Shown here: positions 37,877 to 50,200 of the stretch, piece by piece
How the letters are laid out: every line of letters begins with the position of its first letter
How positions within the stretch are numbered: the first letter of the stretch is position 1
Assembly (NCBI GenBank): GCA_028554755.1
Contig: JAPTOF010000014.1
Span: 7,068,001 to 7,132,000, forward strand
Source of the DNA: Cordia subcordata
Taxonomy: Eukaryota; Streptophyta; Magnoliopsida; Boraginales; Cordiaceae
Direction: 5' to 3'
Length of the DNA stretch: 64,000 bases
Notes under the pieces: model-generated
What the model was told of the DNA's origin: nothing
Databases searched by the model: none
What the model saw: only the letters and a program-made list of their open reading frames with translations
Position numbers and translations under genes: made by a program

Positions 37877-38300
37877 GTTGAAAGTGAATGAGAAATTGGA
37901 GATTTTCTCATCATTAATTATTTTGAGACTTTTGATTTTTCTATTAAGTTAGATGTGAAATTCTAAGAGGTTGTGAGACTTTTAGAAGTTCTCCATGATC
38001 TTGAGTACGCGATTAGTGCTTGGAAGTTTTGTAACTCTTGGAATTTCTCCATGAATGTGATAGTGAAGGCTTTATCTTTTTTAGCACCTATAAATAGCGG
38101 TCTTCTAGCAAGGCACAAGACACACCAAGAAGCAAGTCTTACTTAACCCGGTCTTAATTAGTTGCAGATAGTTTTACATAGTTCTAGCATTTGTAGTTTT
38201 CCATCGTGGAAAGAGTTGAGATATTGAATCAAATTCAGGCCTTTGATTTACAGTTTTAGTTGTAATTTATATTTGTTTATTTCATATTCTTCATAATATA
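37877..38300 (+). mobile_element. Possible truncated copia-type LTR
   Basis: Starts TGTTGAAAGTGAATGAG, contains CCTATAAATAGCGG (TATA box near 38090) followed by a transcribed-leader-like stretch rich in AAGCAAG. This resembles a copia LTR promoter region. I cannot find the CA end or a flanking duplication. Confidence 0.3.
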
Positions 38301-39667
38301 CAGGTCAAATTCTTAATTATTCTTTTCTAGATTTATTTTATGTTATCATAAACTATTTACTCAATGTTTTAATATTTTTCTACATAATATTTATATAGTA
38401 CTATTAATAAAATTGTACCTAAAAGATTTAAGAGGTTTTAGAAGATGTTGTTTAATCTTTCGAAAAGCCTTAGGAAATAACACATCATATTAATTATCTT
38501 CTAATTTGAGGCCACATAAATAATGTTTTATTTTTTTGGGCTTTGCTTTTAATAATTACTCAATAACAAATATAAAAGATCATGTTTATAGGATTTCTAA
38601 AATGATAAAATACACAAAATATAAAAAAGAAACACACATAAAATTATATTTATAGGATATCTAGAACATATAAAAAATTTAACAATAATTATCTTTTAAG
38701 AACTCATAGAAAGTGTTGGATCATCTTAACTATCTTTTAATTTGAGGCAAAACCAATAATTTTAATTATTATTGACTCTATTTTTATTAGTTATGCAATA
38801 AGAACGTAAAAGAACAAATACGAAATTACAAAAATAAAAAATACAAAATTCATATTTATAACATGTTTAAAAAGTATAAAAATTATAAAAAAAAAGTAAC
38901 TCAACAAACTCGTGAAAAGCACGGGATATAAGAAACAAAACAAGGAGACACTAGGACCATGAATAGGGACAAAATGGTCCTAATTGCAAGGTGATTGAGT
39001 AAAGCCCTCTACAATTTTGACATGTTCAAAAGCTTTTGTTAGCAAATGATTCTCTCCTGTGTCTTATTTCTTCTACTCCTTCTCATTATTAATTCAAAAT
39101 TTCTTTAATCAAAATATTTCAAATTTTTTAATTCAAAATTTCTATATTCAAAATAGTTTATATTTCATTATGCGATTAAACGACTTACAACTTTTTAAAA
39201 ATTATATAAAAACATTGATCCGTGTGAAACACTTGGATATATTTCTCCTTCTAGAAATGTCAACCTTTTCGTTTCAATTTGGTTCTTTCAACTGAATATA
39301 ATAGTGTTTGTTGATCTAAAGTAACATTCACTCGTAAAACACATCAAATCTTTAATTTGGTCATCTTTGGAGTTCGATTGAAGACTTTATTGTTGAGAAC
39401 TCACTCTATCTCTTGTAAATATAATTCTGGTCACACACTTTTATATATATTATTCAGTGTCAATTTAGTGATAGATTAAATTGTTAGAGTAATTCAAATA
39501 GATTCTCGCTTTTGTTTAATAACTGGACTTGTAATCTCCCTCTAGAAATACTTTTTACTTATATGAAAGGTTTTGAATTCTTACAACATTAATTAATCCT
39601 GTATGTCTATAAAATCTCTTTTTCAAAAGATAAGGAGGAGGAGGAGGAGAGTAACATTGACTTAGAT
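38301..39667. other. Gene-free stretch
   Basis: AT-rich. A possible Helitron-type hairpin CTCGTGAAAAGCACGGG lies at about 38909-38925. The 78-codon frame at 39059 is low-complexity and not a gene. Confidence 0.45.
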
Positions 39668-40133
39668 GGTGTTTGGATTGGCTTATAAAAAAGCTACTTA
39701 AAGCATTTCTAACTTTAAGTGACTTTTTTTTATTGTCAACTTTAAGTAGTTACGTGTTTGAATAAAAGTTATAGTTATAAAAATAAGTATTTACATGTTT
39801 GATTAAAGTGGGCTGAAAAGTAAGTTATATAGTTAAAATAACTATTAAAGACATTAAAATATAATTTAAAAAGGTAAGTATAAGATAAAAGAGAAAAAAT
39901 ATTTTAGTAATAAAAATAAAAAGGTAAAGATAAGATAGTAAATGATTTGGTCAAACTTGCTTTTTTTCAACGTGCTTAAAGCCATAAAAAGCAAAAATTG
40001 GGGTTGGGTAGCTTTTTATTTTCTACTTAAAGCTACTTAAAAAAAGCACATTTTTAATTAAAACAAACACTTCTATTAGCTTAAATTAGGCTTTAAATAA
40101 GTTTGACCAGAAAAAAAGCCAAACCAAACACCC
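39668..40133. mobile_element. MITE, about 465 bp
   Basis: Left end GGTGTTTGGATTGGCTTATA and reverse complement of right end GGGTGTTTGGTTTGGCTTTT are inverted repeats. Further inward, paired blocks such as AAGCTACTTAAAG are repeated on both sides. Ends are related to the MITE at 13572-13690. The target duplication is unclear. Confidence 0.55.
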
Positions 40134-40750
40134 TCGTAGGGATGACCCAAGAACTCACATGACAACAGCGTCATGTTTGACATCTCATAAGTTTGCGACT
40201 CATATTGTTATCTCATATTATCCATATTTTATATTTATATTATTAATAAATACCATCATTCTTGATATTTATATATTTGTTACCACTAATTTTAAGATTT
40301 ATCAGCTTTTATTAGTTAACCATATCAAATTTGGCCAATTTATCTAATTTTGACCTGATTATACGTAATCTAATGACTCTCAACTATGGTTATATATATG
40401 TGTGTGTGTCTCTGTGGCATTCATTTTAATTGAAGATAATTTAAATTCACGACTACTGTAATAATAAATTTTAGACTAAGTAAGTTAATAATTAGACTCA
40501 AAACATTATGTATAAGAATCTCCTTGTGATAAAGTTTTCTTATATATTGGATTATTATACTCGGCTATGTTACGTAAACACACTTCAAATACATAGTTGC
40601 CCAAATGCGCCAAAAAAAGAAAAAAAAAAAGAGAGAAAAGATTAAAATACTACTTGACCGACAATTCAAATATAAGGAAAAAGAAAAATATATATATTTG
40701 ATATATTTCATAGACACACGTGAATATTGCAGGAAAACTAATATAATAGT

Positions 40751-41016
40751 GTGTTTGGAATGATCTTATTTTAATATACTTATCTTATTGAAATTTAGAG
40801 ATATCTTATAAGATTTAAGATATTTTATCACATATACCATGTATTCTATAATTGTAAAAAATAAGATAGGATGGATTGCTTATTTCTTATAAGATAAAAA
40901 ATATAGTTTTGATTTAAATTTTCATAAAATGTATGATAAGATTTCTTAAATCTTATAAGATATACCCTTATTTCAATAGGATAAGTATATTAAAATAAGA
41001 CTATAACAAATAGAGC
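40751..41016. mobile_element. Hairpin MITE, about 265 bp
   Basis: Inverted ends share CTTATTTTAATATACTTATC and a following TATTGAAAT; further in, ATATCTTATAAGATTTAAG pairs with its complement AAATCTTATAAGATAT. The whole element folds on itself. The outermost bases and duplication are uncertain. Confidence 0.65.
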
Positions 41017-41101
41017 ATAAGTATAGAATCATTATCGTTACCAAATGCCATGTGTCAATCAAAAAGAACCCCTCTAATTAAAATAAAAAAAACTAAAAGA
41101 A

Positions 41102-41583
41102 TGTCAAATATGACATAAATGTCGGTATGAAATATCAGTTCCAATTTTGAATCCTTAAAATCAATCTTACCGATAATGATTAAGTAAAAATCTTATGATA
41201 AAAGATTTTGAACCCTTAAGTCAATTTTATTGGATAATAATTAAATGAAAATCTTATTAGATAATGATAAAAATATTTAGAACCACCAACAAAGTTTTAC
41301 AAAGAAAGTTCACAGAGAAAGTTTACCAAAAAAAACTAAAAAAATGTCAAGTATGAGATAAATGTCAGTGCGAAATATAAATTTCAACTTTGAATTCTTA
41401 AATCAATATTATCGATAATGATTAAGTAAAAATCTTATCAGACAATAATAAAAGATTTTGAATCCTTAAATCATTCTTATTGGATAATAATCAAATAAAA
41501 ATCTTATTAGATAATGATAAAAGTTTATTTGAAATATCAGCACTCAGGACCACAAAAAATATTTTATAGAGAAAGTTTACTAC
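41102..41583. repeat. Tandem duplication of about 240 bp
   Basis: Two units (41102-41340 and 41344-41583) share GTCAARTATGA.ATAAATGTC, CGATAATGATTAAGTAAAAAT and TTGGATAATAAT.AA. Each unit holds a twice-repeated motif ATAATGATTAA...AAAATCTTAT. Confidence 0.8.
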
Positions 41584-42451
41584 AAAGGGGCATTTTAATC
41601 TTTCGATACATTAACTTAATCATACCTAATGAAACTAACGTTTGGAGGCAAGGATATAATTTTTTAAAACTACAAGGAGTTATTAGCGAGTTTTGAAATT
41701 ACAGGAGGTTTTATGTAAATTTTGTAAAAGACAAAGGGTAATGCACATTTTTACTTTATTAAAAATAAGTTAACTTTTATTACCAAATCAAAGAGATCTC
41801 TTCTACTAATATAAAGTTTATATTAAAATATATTAAAAATATGTATAAAATGATATAATGTTTGTTGGGGGGGGTTGTTGTAAATGTATTGGTAGAAGAT
41901 ATAATGTTTATATTAAAAATATATGAAAACATATGAAAAGTAATAAATATACTTATATAGTAGGACATGCCGGAGCACGTTGGATAAACTGTTACTCTTA
42001 TCCCACCCGGCCCTGACACTGGGGTAGGGGAAGAAAATCTCACCCGACCACTATAGGGATTTTTTGCCAAAACCCTGCCCTTACCCCTTTGATATCCTTG
42101 CAAAATGAAGCAGGATAAGGTACTATTATCATTTTTACTTTTTTCAAAAATTGTTAGAAGAACCCTTTTAAAAAGAATCAATTCGAACAAGTTCAAATTA
42201 TAAAAGTGGAGAAAAAGAAAAAAAAATCACATTTTCAATCTTTTTCTTTAAAAAGTCATCCCCACTTTCCCACTCTCACAACTGTAGCATACCGGCCCAG
42301 CGCCAGTGTAACCGCGGTTGGCGGTTGCTCTCTCCAGTGAGAGAAAATTAAGCTCTTCATATTTACTTTCTTCTGTTACATTTAACTTCCAACCTCTATT
42401 CTCTCTCTCTCTCTCTTGTTTTTTAATCAAAATTCTTGTCAATTAAACTTA
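41584..42451. other. Gene-free stretch with an unidentified GC-rich block
   Basis: A GC-rich block at about 41966-42110 (CACCCGGCCCTGACAC, CTCACCCGACCAC) contrasts with its AT-rich surroundings. It is open on the minus strand for a while (41780-42196) but shows no recognisable domain. It may be part of an old mobile element. Confidence 0.4.
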
Positions 42452-42460
42452 TTTGCAAAT

Positions 42461-43301
42461 GGGCAAATTCCATGGAACCCCTGTAATTTGTTAAAAGTGT
42501 GAGTTTACTCCCTGTAATTTAAAAATTAGCTAGTTACCCCCTTATACTTTCCAAAAGTGACGCACACTCGCCCATTTTTCTAACGCCGTAAGTTTAGGTT
42601 AATAAAAATGCAAAAAAACTAATTTACCCTTCAAACTCAGGGGCTAGCAAGGCACTTATGACAACCACGAGGGGTACTACGCACTTATGACAAACCACAG
42701 GACAGCACGACAGCACGACGCTATTTACTCTATTTAATTGGAAACGTAGATTAATTAATAATTAGTTAATTAATCAATAATTAAAAAGCTAATTATTACT
42801 AATTTAATAATTGATTAATTAATTAATCAAATAATTAAAAATTAAAATTAATTAAATAATTAATTTAATTAACGAGACAATGGTTGTGCGATTATGATAA
42901 CAGTGGAGGTTAATTTCTTTTCTTATTTTCTATTTCCGACGACAAAAATATTTACTTGTAGTAACGAAATAAAATGCAAATATGTTTATAGTATAATTGG
43001 TTAAAATTTACATATTTTAAGCTAAGGTCAAGGGTTTAAGTTTTTTCTCTTTATAAATGTTTTTCCAAAACAAAAAAAGAATGATATTTTTGACCAAAAT
43101 CAAGTTTAATAGCAAAAAAAAACTAAGCGCAGTTACAGGTCCGGCGTGTGTACTACATGCTCAATCTAACGGAAAAAGTGATGGAAGGGATGGTGTGCTT
43201 CACTTTTGGAAAGCACAAGGGGATAACTAGCTAATTTTTAAATCATAGGGAGTAAACGTACATTTATGATAAACTATAGGAGGGTTTCGTGAAATTTACC
43301 G
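42461..43301. mobile_element. Mutator-like MITE, 841 bp
   Basis: Long imperfect inverted ends of about 120 bp: left GGGCAAATTCCATGGAACCC, right reverse complement CGGTAAATTTCACGAAACCC. Both then share GTTTACTCCCT, TTTAAAAATTAGCTAGTTA, and CTTTCCAAAAGTGA. Flanks TTTGCAAAT (42452-42460) and TTTGCATAT (43302-43310) are a 9-bp duplication with one mismatch. The AT-rich centre (about 42735-42870) is built of ATTAATTAAT words. No transposase. Confidence 0.78.
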
Positions 43302-43310
43302 TTTGCATAT

Positions 43311-43989
43311 ACATTACAATGTATCTAAACAATATTGTTTTCGAAAAAAATGAATGTTGTGAATCCCATTTTGTATAACTTGGGGTAGGATAATCAATCA
43401 CTGCTTCGTTTTTAGATTGTTACACGCAATTATATATAAAATTGTACGTTTAGTTTAGCTATCTTTGCTCATTATCTCAGTTCGATGTTGATAGACTCGA
43501 GTCCATTTTCGTGAGAAATGCATTATTTTGTGACTAAACGGGGGATGCTATTCGAGGTGGCACAAATTAATTTCGTTGTATTTGATAAAAATTGGGTTAG
43601 ATTAATCTAAGTGGTCACTAGACTGTTACAGATGCTTTTTTCGGGAAAATTGTACTAACAATTTTTGTTAACTAAGAGTAGAATTTGGTCTGGTGCTTAA
43701 CGAATTAGTAGTCCCTTGGGTATATTACAAATATAAATAGTATTTTGAGACTCACAATATAAAACTATTTATATTTGTAAAGTTGGGTTTCGTAACTTTA
43801 TGAATATTCGGTCGAGATATATAATTTCCTAGTAGCAACAATTTTAAATAATGGTGTGTTTAGTCGCTATGCGGAGAATTCAATTACACTGGAAAAGTAT
43901 TAATAGTTTCTTGGTCTATTCTAACTAATGTAATTATTAATTTCAGAACTCGCAGATCTATTTTACATATTTTGTTTTTAGCAAGTGAT
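43311..43989. other. Gene-free stretch
   Basis: No exon-like frame; an inverted pair ATATTTGTAA / TTACAAATAT lies near 43727-43780. Confidence 0.45.
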
Positions 43990-44055
43990 AATGGAGAATA
44001 GGGACGTGAAGGAAGAAAGCAAAGAGGAAGAACAGGTTGTGAACCCATGGGAACT
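43990..44055 (+). pseudogene. Possible tryptophanyl-tRNA synthetase first-exon fragment
   Basis: An ATG opens a short acidic/lysine-rich stretch ending EEEQVVNPWE, which resembles the N-terminus of plant cytosolic tryptophanyl-tRNA synthetase. The frame then leaves the family and stops before 44125. No later exon of that enzyme is seen nearby, so at best this is a captured fragment. It could also be chance or part of the 5' leader of the next gene. Confidence 0.25.
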
Positions 44056-44201
44056 AGATAGTTGTTCAATGCACCTTAGCTTTTATCTCGGTTGGGAAAT
44101 TGCTTGTTTGTTGCTGAATTAAATTACTTTTGTCTATTTTTTTAATTTAATTTCTTTGATTACTGCATTAATTTATTTAAATTTTTTGGGCAGTTGCAAA
44201 T

Positions 44202-47200
44202 ATGTCGAAAAAGAAGCAGGTGGCTAGAGGATCAAAGAAAACTAGTGATGTGGACAGGGAGGGGCAAAAGATGGATTTTAAGTCCATACTGAAATATATT
44301 GAATTATTGGGTAATGATTCCCACCTGCATGCCCCCCACCCCGGCACCCCAGCGCACGTTTTCAGTAATTTTTGGAAGAAATGTGTTACTTTAAGAAGCA
44401 CATTGGTTATATTTACTTAAGAAGGTCTTTGGAAATATAATAAGATGGCAATTCTCGTTTTCTTGAGTATTTAGACAAATAAATCGTTATGGATAAAAAA
44501 TTGATGTGTTGCCAATAATTTAGGGCTCGTTTGGAGTGACGTTTTTGAAAAGCGTTTTTTTAACAGCTTTTGAAAAATAACTTTTATTGATAAGCTGAAA
44601 ATTCTAACTTCTAAAAGAAGTTATATTTGAGTTTTTTTTAGAGTTTCAGTTTTTTTTTAAAGTCAAAAATCAAATAGTTATTGCAAAGTTAATGTAATTT
44701 TTTCAGAGAAAAAAAAAATACTTTTTTTTGAAAAAAAATCAATCCAAACAGGCCCTTAGTTGATTTACATAACTGTTGAACTGAAACCTTTTGGTAATCA
44801 AAAGAGCTTTCCGTAAGTGGATGAGGAATTGGTGAAACAAGTTTATGATGGCTTTATAAATTAGGCTTGGATTAAGACGAGCCATTTCCCATGAATGTTT
44901 CAATTTGAGACTTAGATGCCCGTGCATATGTCCTCAACTTTGTTTCTGTTGTGTTTCTTTTTGTTTGCTTGCTGACTATGAGGAGGCTGGTATGTGTTTA
45001 GTGCATATGTGTGCATGTGATTCAGGAGGCTTTCACTGGGGTCAGCTCCTTGCTAAGTGTTTATTAATTATCTCCTTTACACAGTACAAATACTAAGTCC
45101 CCCATGAATCAACATGTAACTCCGTTGATTGTTGGGGATTTACCATCTTCACATATGGTTCTATGATAGATTTATAAACTTTGCGTCTGGGAGTTTTCAT
45201 ACAAAAATTTTTGAGGCACAAGAAATATATGTTTCTTTCATCATATGTTGGCATCTTGTTATACAAGTTCTTGTATGGTCTTCGCTACAACTCTGTAATA
45301 CTTAATTGAAAGTTGTATGTGCTGTTAGCTATATTATTTGCAAGGAATCTCCACCTTTTTGGTTTTATTGCTAATTTTAGGTTCATCACATATGACTTGG
45401 AAGGAAAGGAAGGAGTTGGAAAATCGAAAGGTTGTATCTCTTGGTGGGAAGGTGAGGAATGTGGTGGTAGTTTTGTTTATATCTTAAAAGAATACTTTAT
45501 TTTCTACATCAGAAAAATGATAAAATTTTTCTTACTTTATATTAGTTCACACTTTAGTGGGTTTGTAAAAGATGGAATAAGGGAATGGGCTCGCGTACAT
45601 GAGAGTTGGGCCATTAGTTTAAATTGGTGGATTTGCCCCCTTGCGCGCAACATGTATGTGAGGCCCGGTCCAATCCACTTTTTCAAATTTATTAGCCTAT
45701 TTTTAGCCTTAACGGAATAGTTCGAATTTTGCTTCTGGTATTTTATTAATTGAACAAGTAAACACATGTGCCTAAAAGTCTACATGTAGTTGCTTATATT
45801 TCTCTATTAGCTGTTGAAAACCAGATATTTCTCAGGGTTAGCTGCATCATTTTCGAGCGAGTCTGTTGAGCAAAGTCTACCTGCAGCTGCTTATATTTCT
45901 CTATTAGCTGTTGAAGACCAGATATTTCTCAGGGTCAGCTGCATCATTTTCGAGCTAGTCTGTTGAGCATGAAGCCTATAAATTGCCCTCCATTCTCCAC
46001 TATTTTTAGTCTTAACAGAATAGTTCGAATTTTGCTCCTGGTATTTTTTTTTTTGAACAAGTAAACACATGTACCTAAAAGTCTACCTACAGCTGCTTAT
46101 ATTTCTCTTTTAGCTGTTGAAGACCAGATATTTCTCAGGGTTAGCTGCATCATTTTCGAGCTAGTCTATTGAGCATGAAGCCTATAAATAGCCCTTCATT
46201 CTCTTCTATTTTTAGTCTTAACAAAATAGTTCGAATTTTGCTCTTGGTATTTTATTTTTTGAACAAGTAAACATATGTGCCTAAAAGTCTACCTGCAACT
46301 GCTTATATTTCTCTTTTAGTTGTTGAAGGCCAGATATTTCTCAGGGTTAGCTACATCGTTTTCGAGCTAATCTGTTGAACATGAAGCCTATAAACAGCCC
46401 TTCATTCTCCATGCTAAACACTACTCAGAAAATCCTTCTCCCCTACTCTGTTAAAAATGTTTTCTTTTATACTGCTGGGTACTTCATATTAAATTTCTTT
46501 TTGTTGTTCCTGATCCTAGTTCAAAACTAGAAAAGCTTGTTGAATCTTGGGGGATACGCTTACAGTTGGGCAAATATCTTTAAGGACAGTGTTCATAACA
46601 CGCCTCAAGCTATTATTTGATTTTGCTACATTACTTTTGCACTTGTTCTATAGTTGTGTTTATTTCTTTTAGATTACATTTTCCAACATTTTTAAGGATA
46701 TTTCTCTACTATACAATGGACTCTACTGGCCCGAATGGTACACCCTTGATCACTGCTACTCCTTCACAAATACAAACTGAACAAGTGCAGCCTGCTATCA
46801 CCGTCTTCCTTAACATGACTGCGACAACCTTTGCTAAGCCATTTCGTGATATCTCAAAAATAGAAGTATTTGCTGGAGCTAATTCCAAAAGATGGCAGGA
46901 GCGCGTGTACACTGTCCTTGACATGCATGGAGTAGCTGATGCACTCACTGATCCAAGGCCTGATGAGTCGTCATCTAAACAATTAGAGCTTTGGGTTCAT
47001 GCAAATAAGGTATGTAGACATACAATAATTAGCACTCTTTCTAATTCATTGTTCGATGTCTATTGTTTCTACAAGGAAACAAAGGAAATATGGCAATCTT
47101 TAATAACTAAGTACACAGCCGAAGACGTTGGAAAACAAAAGTTTGTAATTGATAACTATTACAAATGGCAAATGACCGAAGACAAAGACATCAAGATCCA

Positions 47201-50200
47201 AATCAATGAATACCACAAATTGCTAGAGGATCTCAAGTAAAAAAAGATCATTCTGCCAGAAGAATTTGTAGTTGGTATCCTCATAGAAAAGTTGCCTCAA
47301 TCCTAGAATGACTACAAACAAAATCTCAAGCATAAACACAAGCAACTGTCCCTTGCTGACTTAGTGACTCACATCATCATAGAAGATACCAACCGGAAGG
47401 AGTCCATTGCTGCAAAAGGAAGGAGATCGCCACAAAAGCCAATCTCGTGCAACACAACAAGCCACATGGAAAGCCAAATAAAAGGTATGAAAAGAAAAAT
47501 GATTACAAGCCCAAAACTAACAATGAAACCTTCAAAAAGAAAAAAGGTCACTGTTATGTTTGTGGCAAACCTGGACACCATGCACCGCAATGTAGACAAA
47601 GAAAAGGGAGAAATGACAATCCTGCTAAACCAAATGCAAATTTGGTTGAAGCAAATAATATTATTGCTGCGGTTATTTCTCAAGTAAATGTTGTGGCCAG
47701 TGTGAGAGATTAAGTGGTAGACTCTGGTGCTATTAGGCACATTTGTGCCAATAAAAATGATTTTGCATCTTACACCCAACTAAACGAGAGAGAAAAATCT
47801 GTTTATCTTGGTGACTCAAGGACTACTCCAATTCTTGGGAAAGGAAAAGTTCTTCTCAAACTCACATATGAAAAAACTCTGGCATTGAGTGAGGTGTTAC
47901 ATGTTCCTAATATTCGAACCAATTTGGTTTCTGTCGGATTATTAGGAAAGGTTGGAGTAAAGGTTTCTTTTGAATCTGATAAGGTCGTGATGACCAAAAA
48001 TAATATTTTTGTGGGGCAAAGGATATTGTAATCATGGTCTATTTGTGCTTAATGTTTCCCAAGTGATGAATGAAAATGTTGGTTCTTCTGTTTACGTGAT
48101 TGATTCTTGTGACTTATGGCATGCTAGATTAGGACATGTTAGTTTGTCTTATATTAAGAAAATGCAATCTATTGGTCTTATTTCTAATATCAATTGTTCT
48201 AGCATGAATAAATGTGAAATATGTGCTAAATCTAAACAAACTAAAAAAACTTATGCTTCTGTTTTTAGGGAATCTGAGTTATTAAGTCTTATTCACACTG
48301 ATCTAGGAGACTTAAAACAAACTATAACTAGAGGAGGCAAAAGATATTATGTGACTTTTATAGATGACTTCTCTAGATATACAAAAGTTTATTTGTTAAG
48401 AAATAAAGATGAAGCATTTGACATGTTTCTGATATATAAATCTGAAGTAGAAAATCAATTAAATAAGAAGATAAAAAGAGTTAGATCAGATAGAAGTGGT
48501 GAATATGTGTTGCTAAATGAATATTGTGAAAAGGAAGGAATAATTCATGAGATCACATCTCCCTACTCACTTGAGTCAAATGGCATAGCTGAAAGGAAAA
48601 ATAGAACCTTAAAAGGAATGATGAACTGCATGCTTGTTAGTTCTAATGCATCTGATAATCTTTGGGGTGAAGCTATTTTGTCTGCATGTCATTTACAAAA
48701 TAGAATACCATATAAAAAAACTGGAATAACTCCATATGAGTTATGGAAAGGTTATGCTCCCAATTTAAAGTATTTGAAAGTGTGGGGGTGTCTTGCTAAG
48801 GTTATGTTACCTGATCCTTAGAAAAGAAAGATAGGATCTAAAACATTTGATTGTGTGTTCATTGGATATGTTAACAATAGTGCTGCTTATAGATTTCTTG
48901 TAATCAAAAGTGATGTGATTGAATGCAATACTATTGTTGAAACAAAAAATGCTGAATTCTTTGAGAACATCTTTCCTTTGAAAATTGATAATATTTCTCG
49001 TGCACCTATTATTCAAAATGATCTTGAAAATGACAATTTGAGAAGGAGCAAGAGACCAAGAAAAGAAAATTCTTTTGGTAATGACTTTTATACTTTTCTT
49101 ATGGAGGATGATCCTCTAACCTTTTCTGATGCAATTTCTTCTTCTAGTGCATCATTTGGAAAGAAGCCATAAAAATTGAAATAGATTCAATATTATAAAA
49201 TAATACTTGGAAATTAGTGGATTTACCTCCAGGAGCTAAACCTATTGGTTGCAAATGGATTTTCAAAAGAAAATTAAATCATGATGGTTCTATTGATAGA
49301 TATAAAGCTAGACTTATTGCAAAAGGCTTTACTCAAAAACAAAACATTGATTACTTTGATACATATGCTTCTATAACTAGAATTTCCTCTCTATGAATTT
49401 TAATTGCTTTGGCTTCTATCCATAATCTTTTTATTCATCAAATGGATGTTAAAACTGCATTTTTAAACAGTGACTTAGAAGAAGAAATTTACATGGAGCA
49501 ACCTGAGGGTTGTGTGGTTGCCAGAAAAGAAAATAAAGTTTGTAAACTACAAAAGTCGTTATATGGTCTAAAGCAAGCACTTAAACAGTGGCATGAGAAA
49601 TTTGATCAAGTTTTGTTGTGTAATGGTTTTTTTGTCTGTAAAGGTAGATAAATGTGTTTATACAAAACTTGATAATGGTGATTGTGTGATTATATGTCTT
49701 TATGTGGATGACATGCTTATCTTTGGTTCTAGCCTTGGTATAATACAAAGAACTAATAGTTTTTTGTCTTCTAATTTTGATATGAAAGACATAGGAGAGG
49801 CTAGTGTCATCTTAGGTATAAAAATCGTACGAGATGATAGTGGTATAATGTTAAATCAAGGGCATTATGTGGAGAAAGTTCTTAAAAGGTTTAATAATTT
49901 TGATGTGGTACCTGTGAGCACTCCTTATGATGCTAATAGCTAATTGAAAAAGAATAAAGGATATGCTGTCTCTCAAAATACATATGCTCAAATTATTAGG
50001 AGTCTAATGCATTTAATGTACTTTACTAGACCTAATATAGCTTATGCTGCGTGTAGATTGAGTAGGTATACTCATAATCCAAATCATGATCATTGGAATG
50101 CATTAGTAAGAGTATTGAAATTTTTGGGAGGTACCATGAACCATGGTATTAAATATAGTGGATTTCCCGCTGTGTTAGAAGGATATAGTGATGCTAACTG

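Larger units (their letters stand above)
45462..46688 (+). repeat. 5' LTR of the copia element, internally expanded
   Basis: 1227 bp against 747 bp for the 3' LTR. The extra length is tandem copies of a segment of about 205 bp that runs from a TTTTTAGTCTTAACRGAATAG block through AAAGTCTACCTGCAGCTGC and TCAGGGTTAGCTGCATC to CCTATAAATAGCCC. Units: about 45697-46001 (with an inner 93-bp repeat), 46002-46206 and 46207-46411. The 3' LTR has one unit. Confidence 0.88.

Noticed and set aside
41780..42196. 138-codon minus-strand frame over the GC-rich block
   Set aside because: No domain and mostly hydrophobic AT-rich translation at its C-terminal end.
30000..43000. Hidden multi-gene system in the gene desert
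   Set aside because: No exon pairs with matching phases or protein-like frames were found on either strand; only repeats and spacers.
45313..45720. 135-codon frame over exon 2 and the LTR start
   Set aside because: It runs through an intron, an exon in another frame and the LTR; the spliced model fits better.
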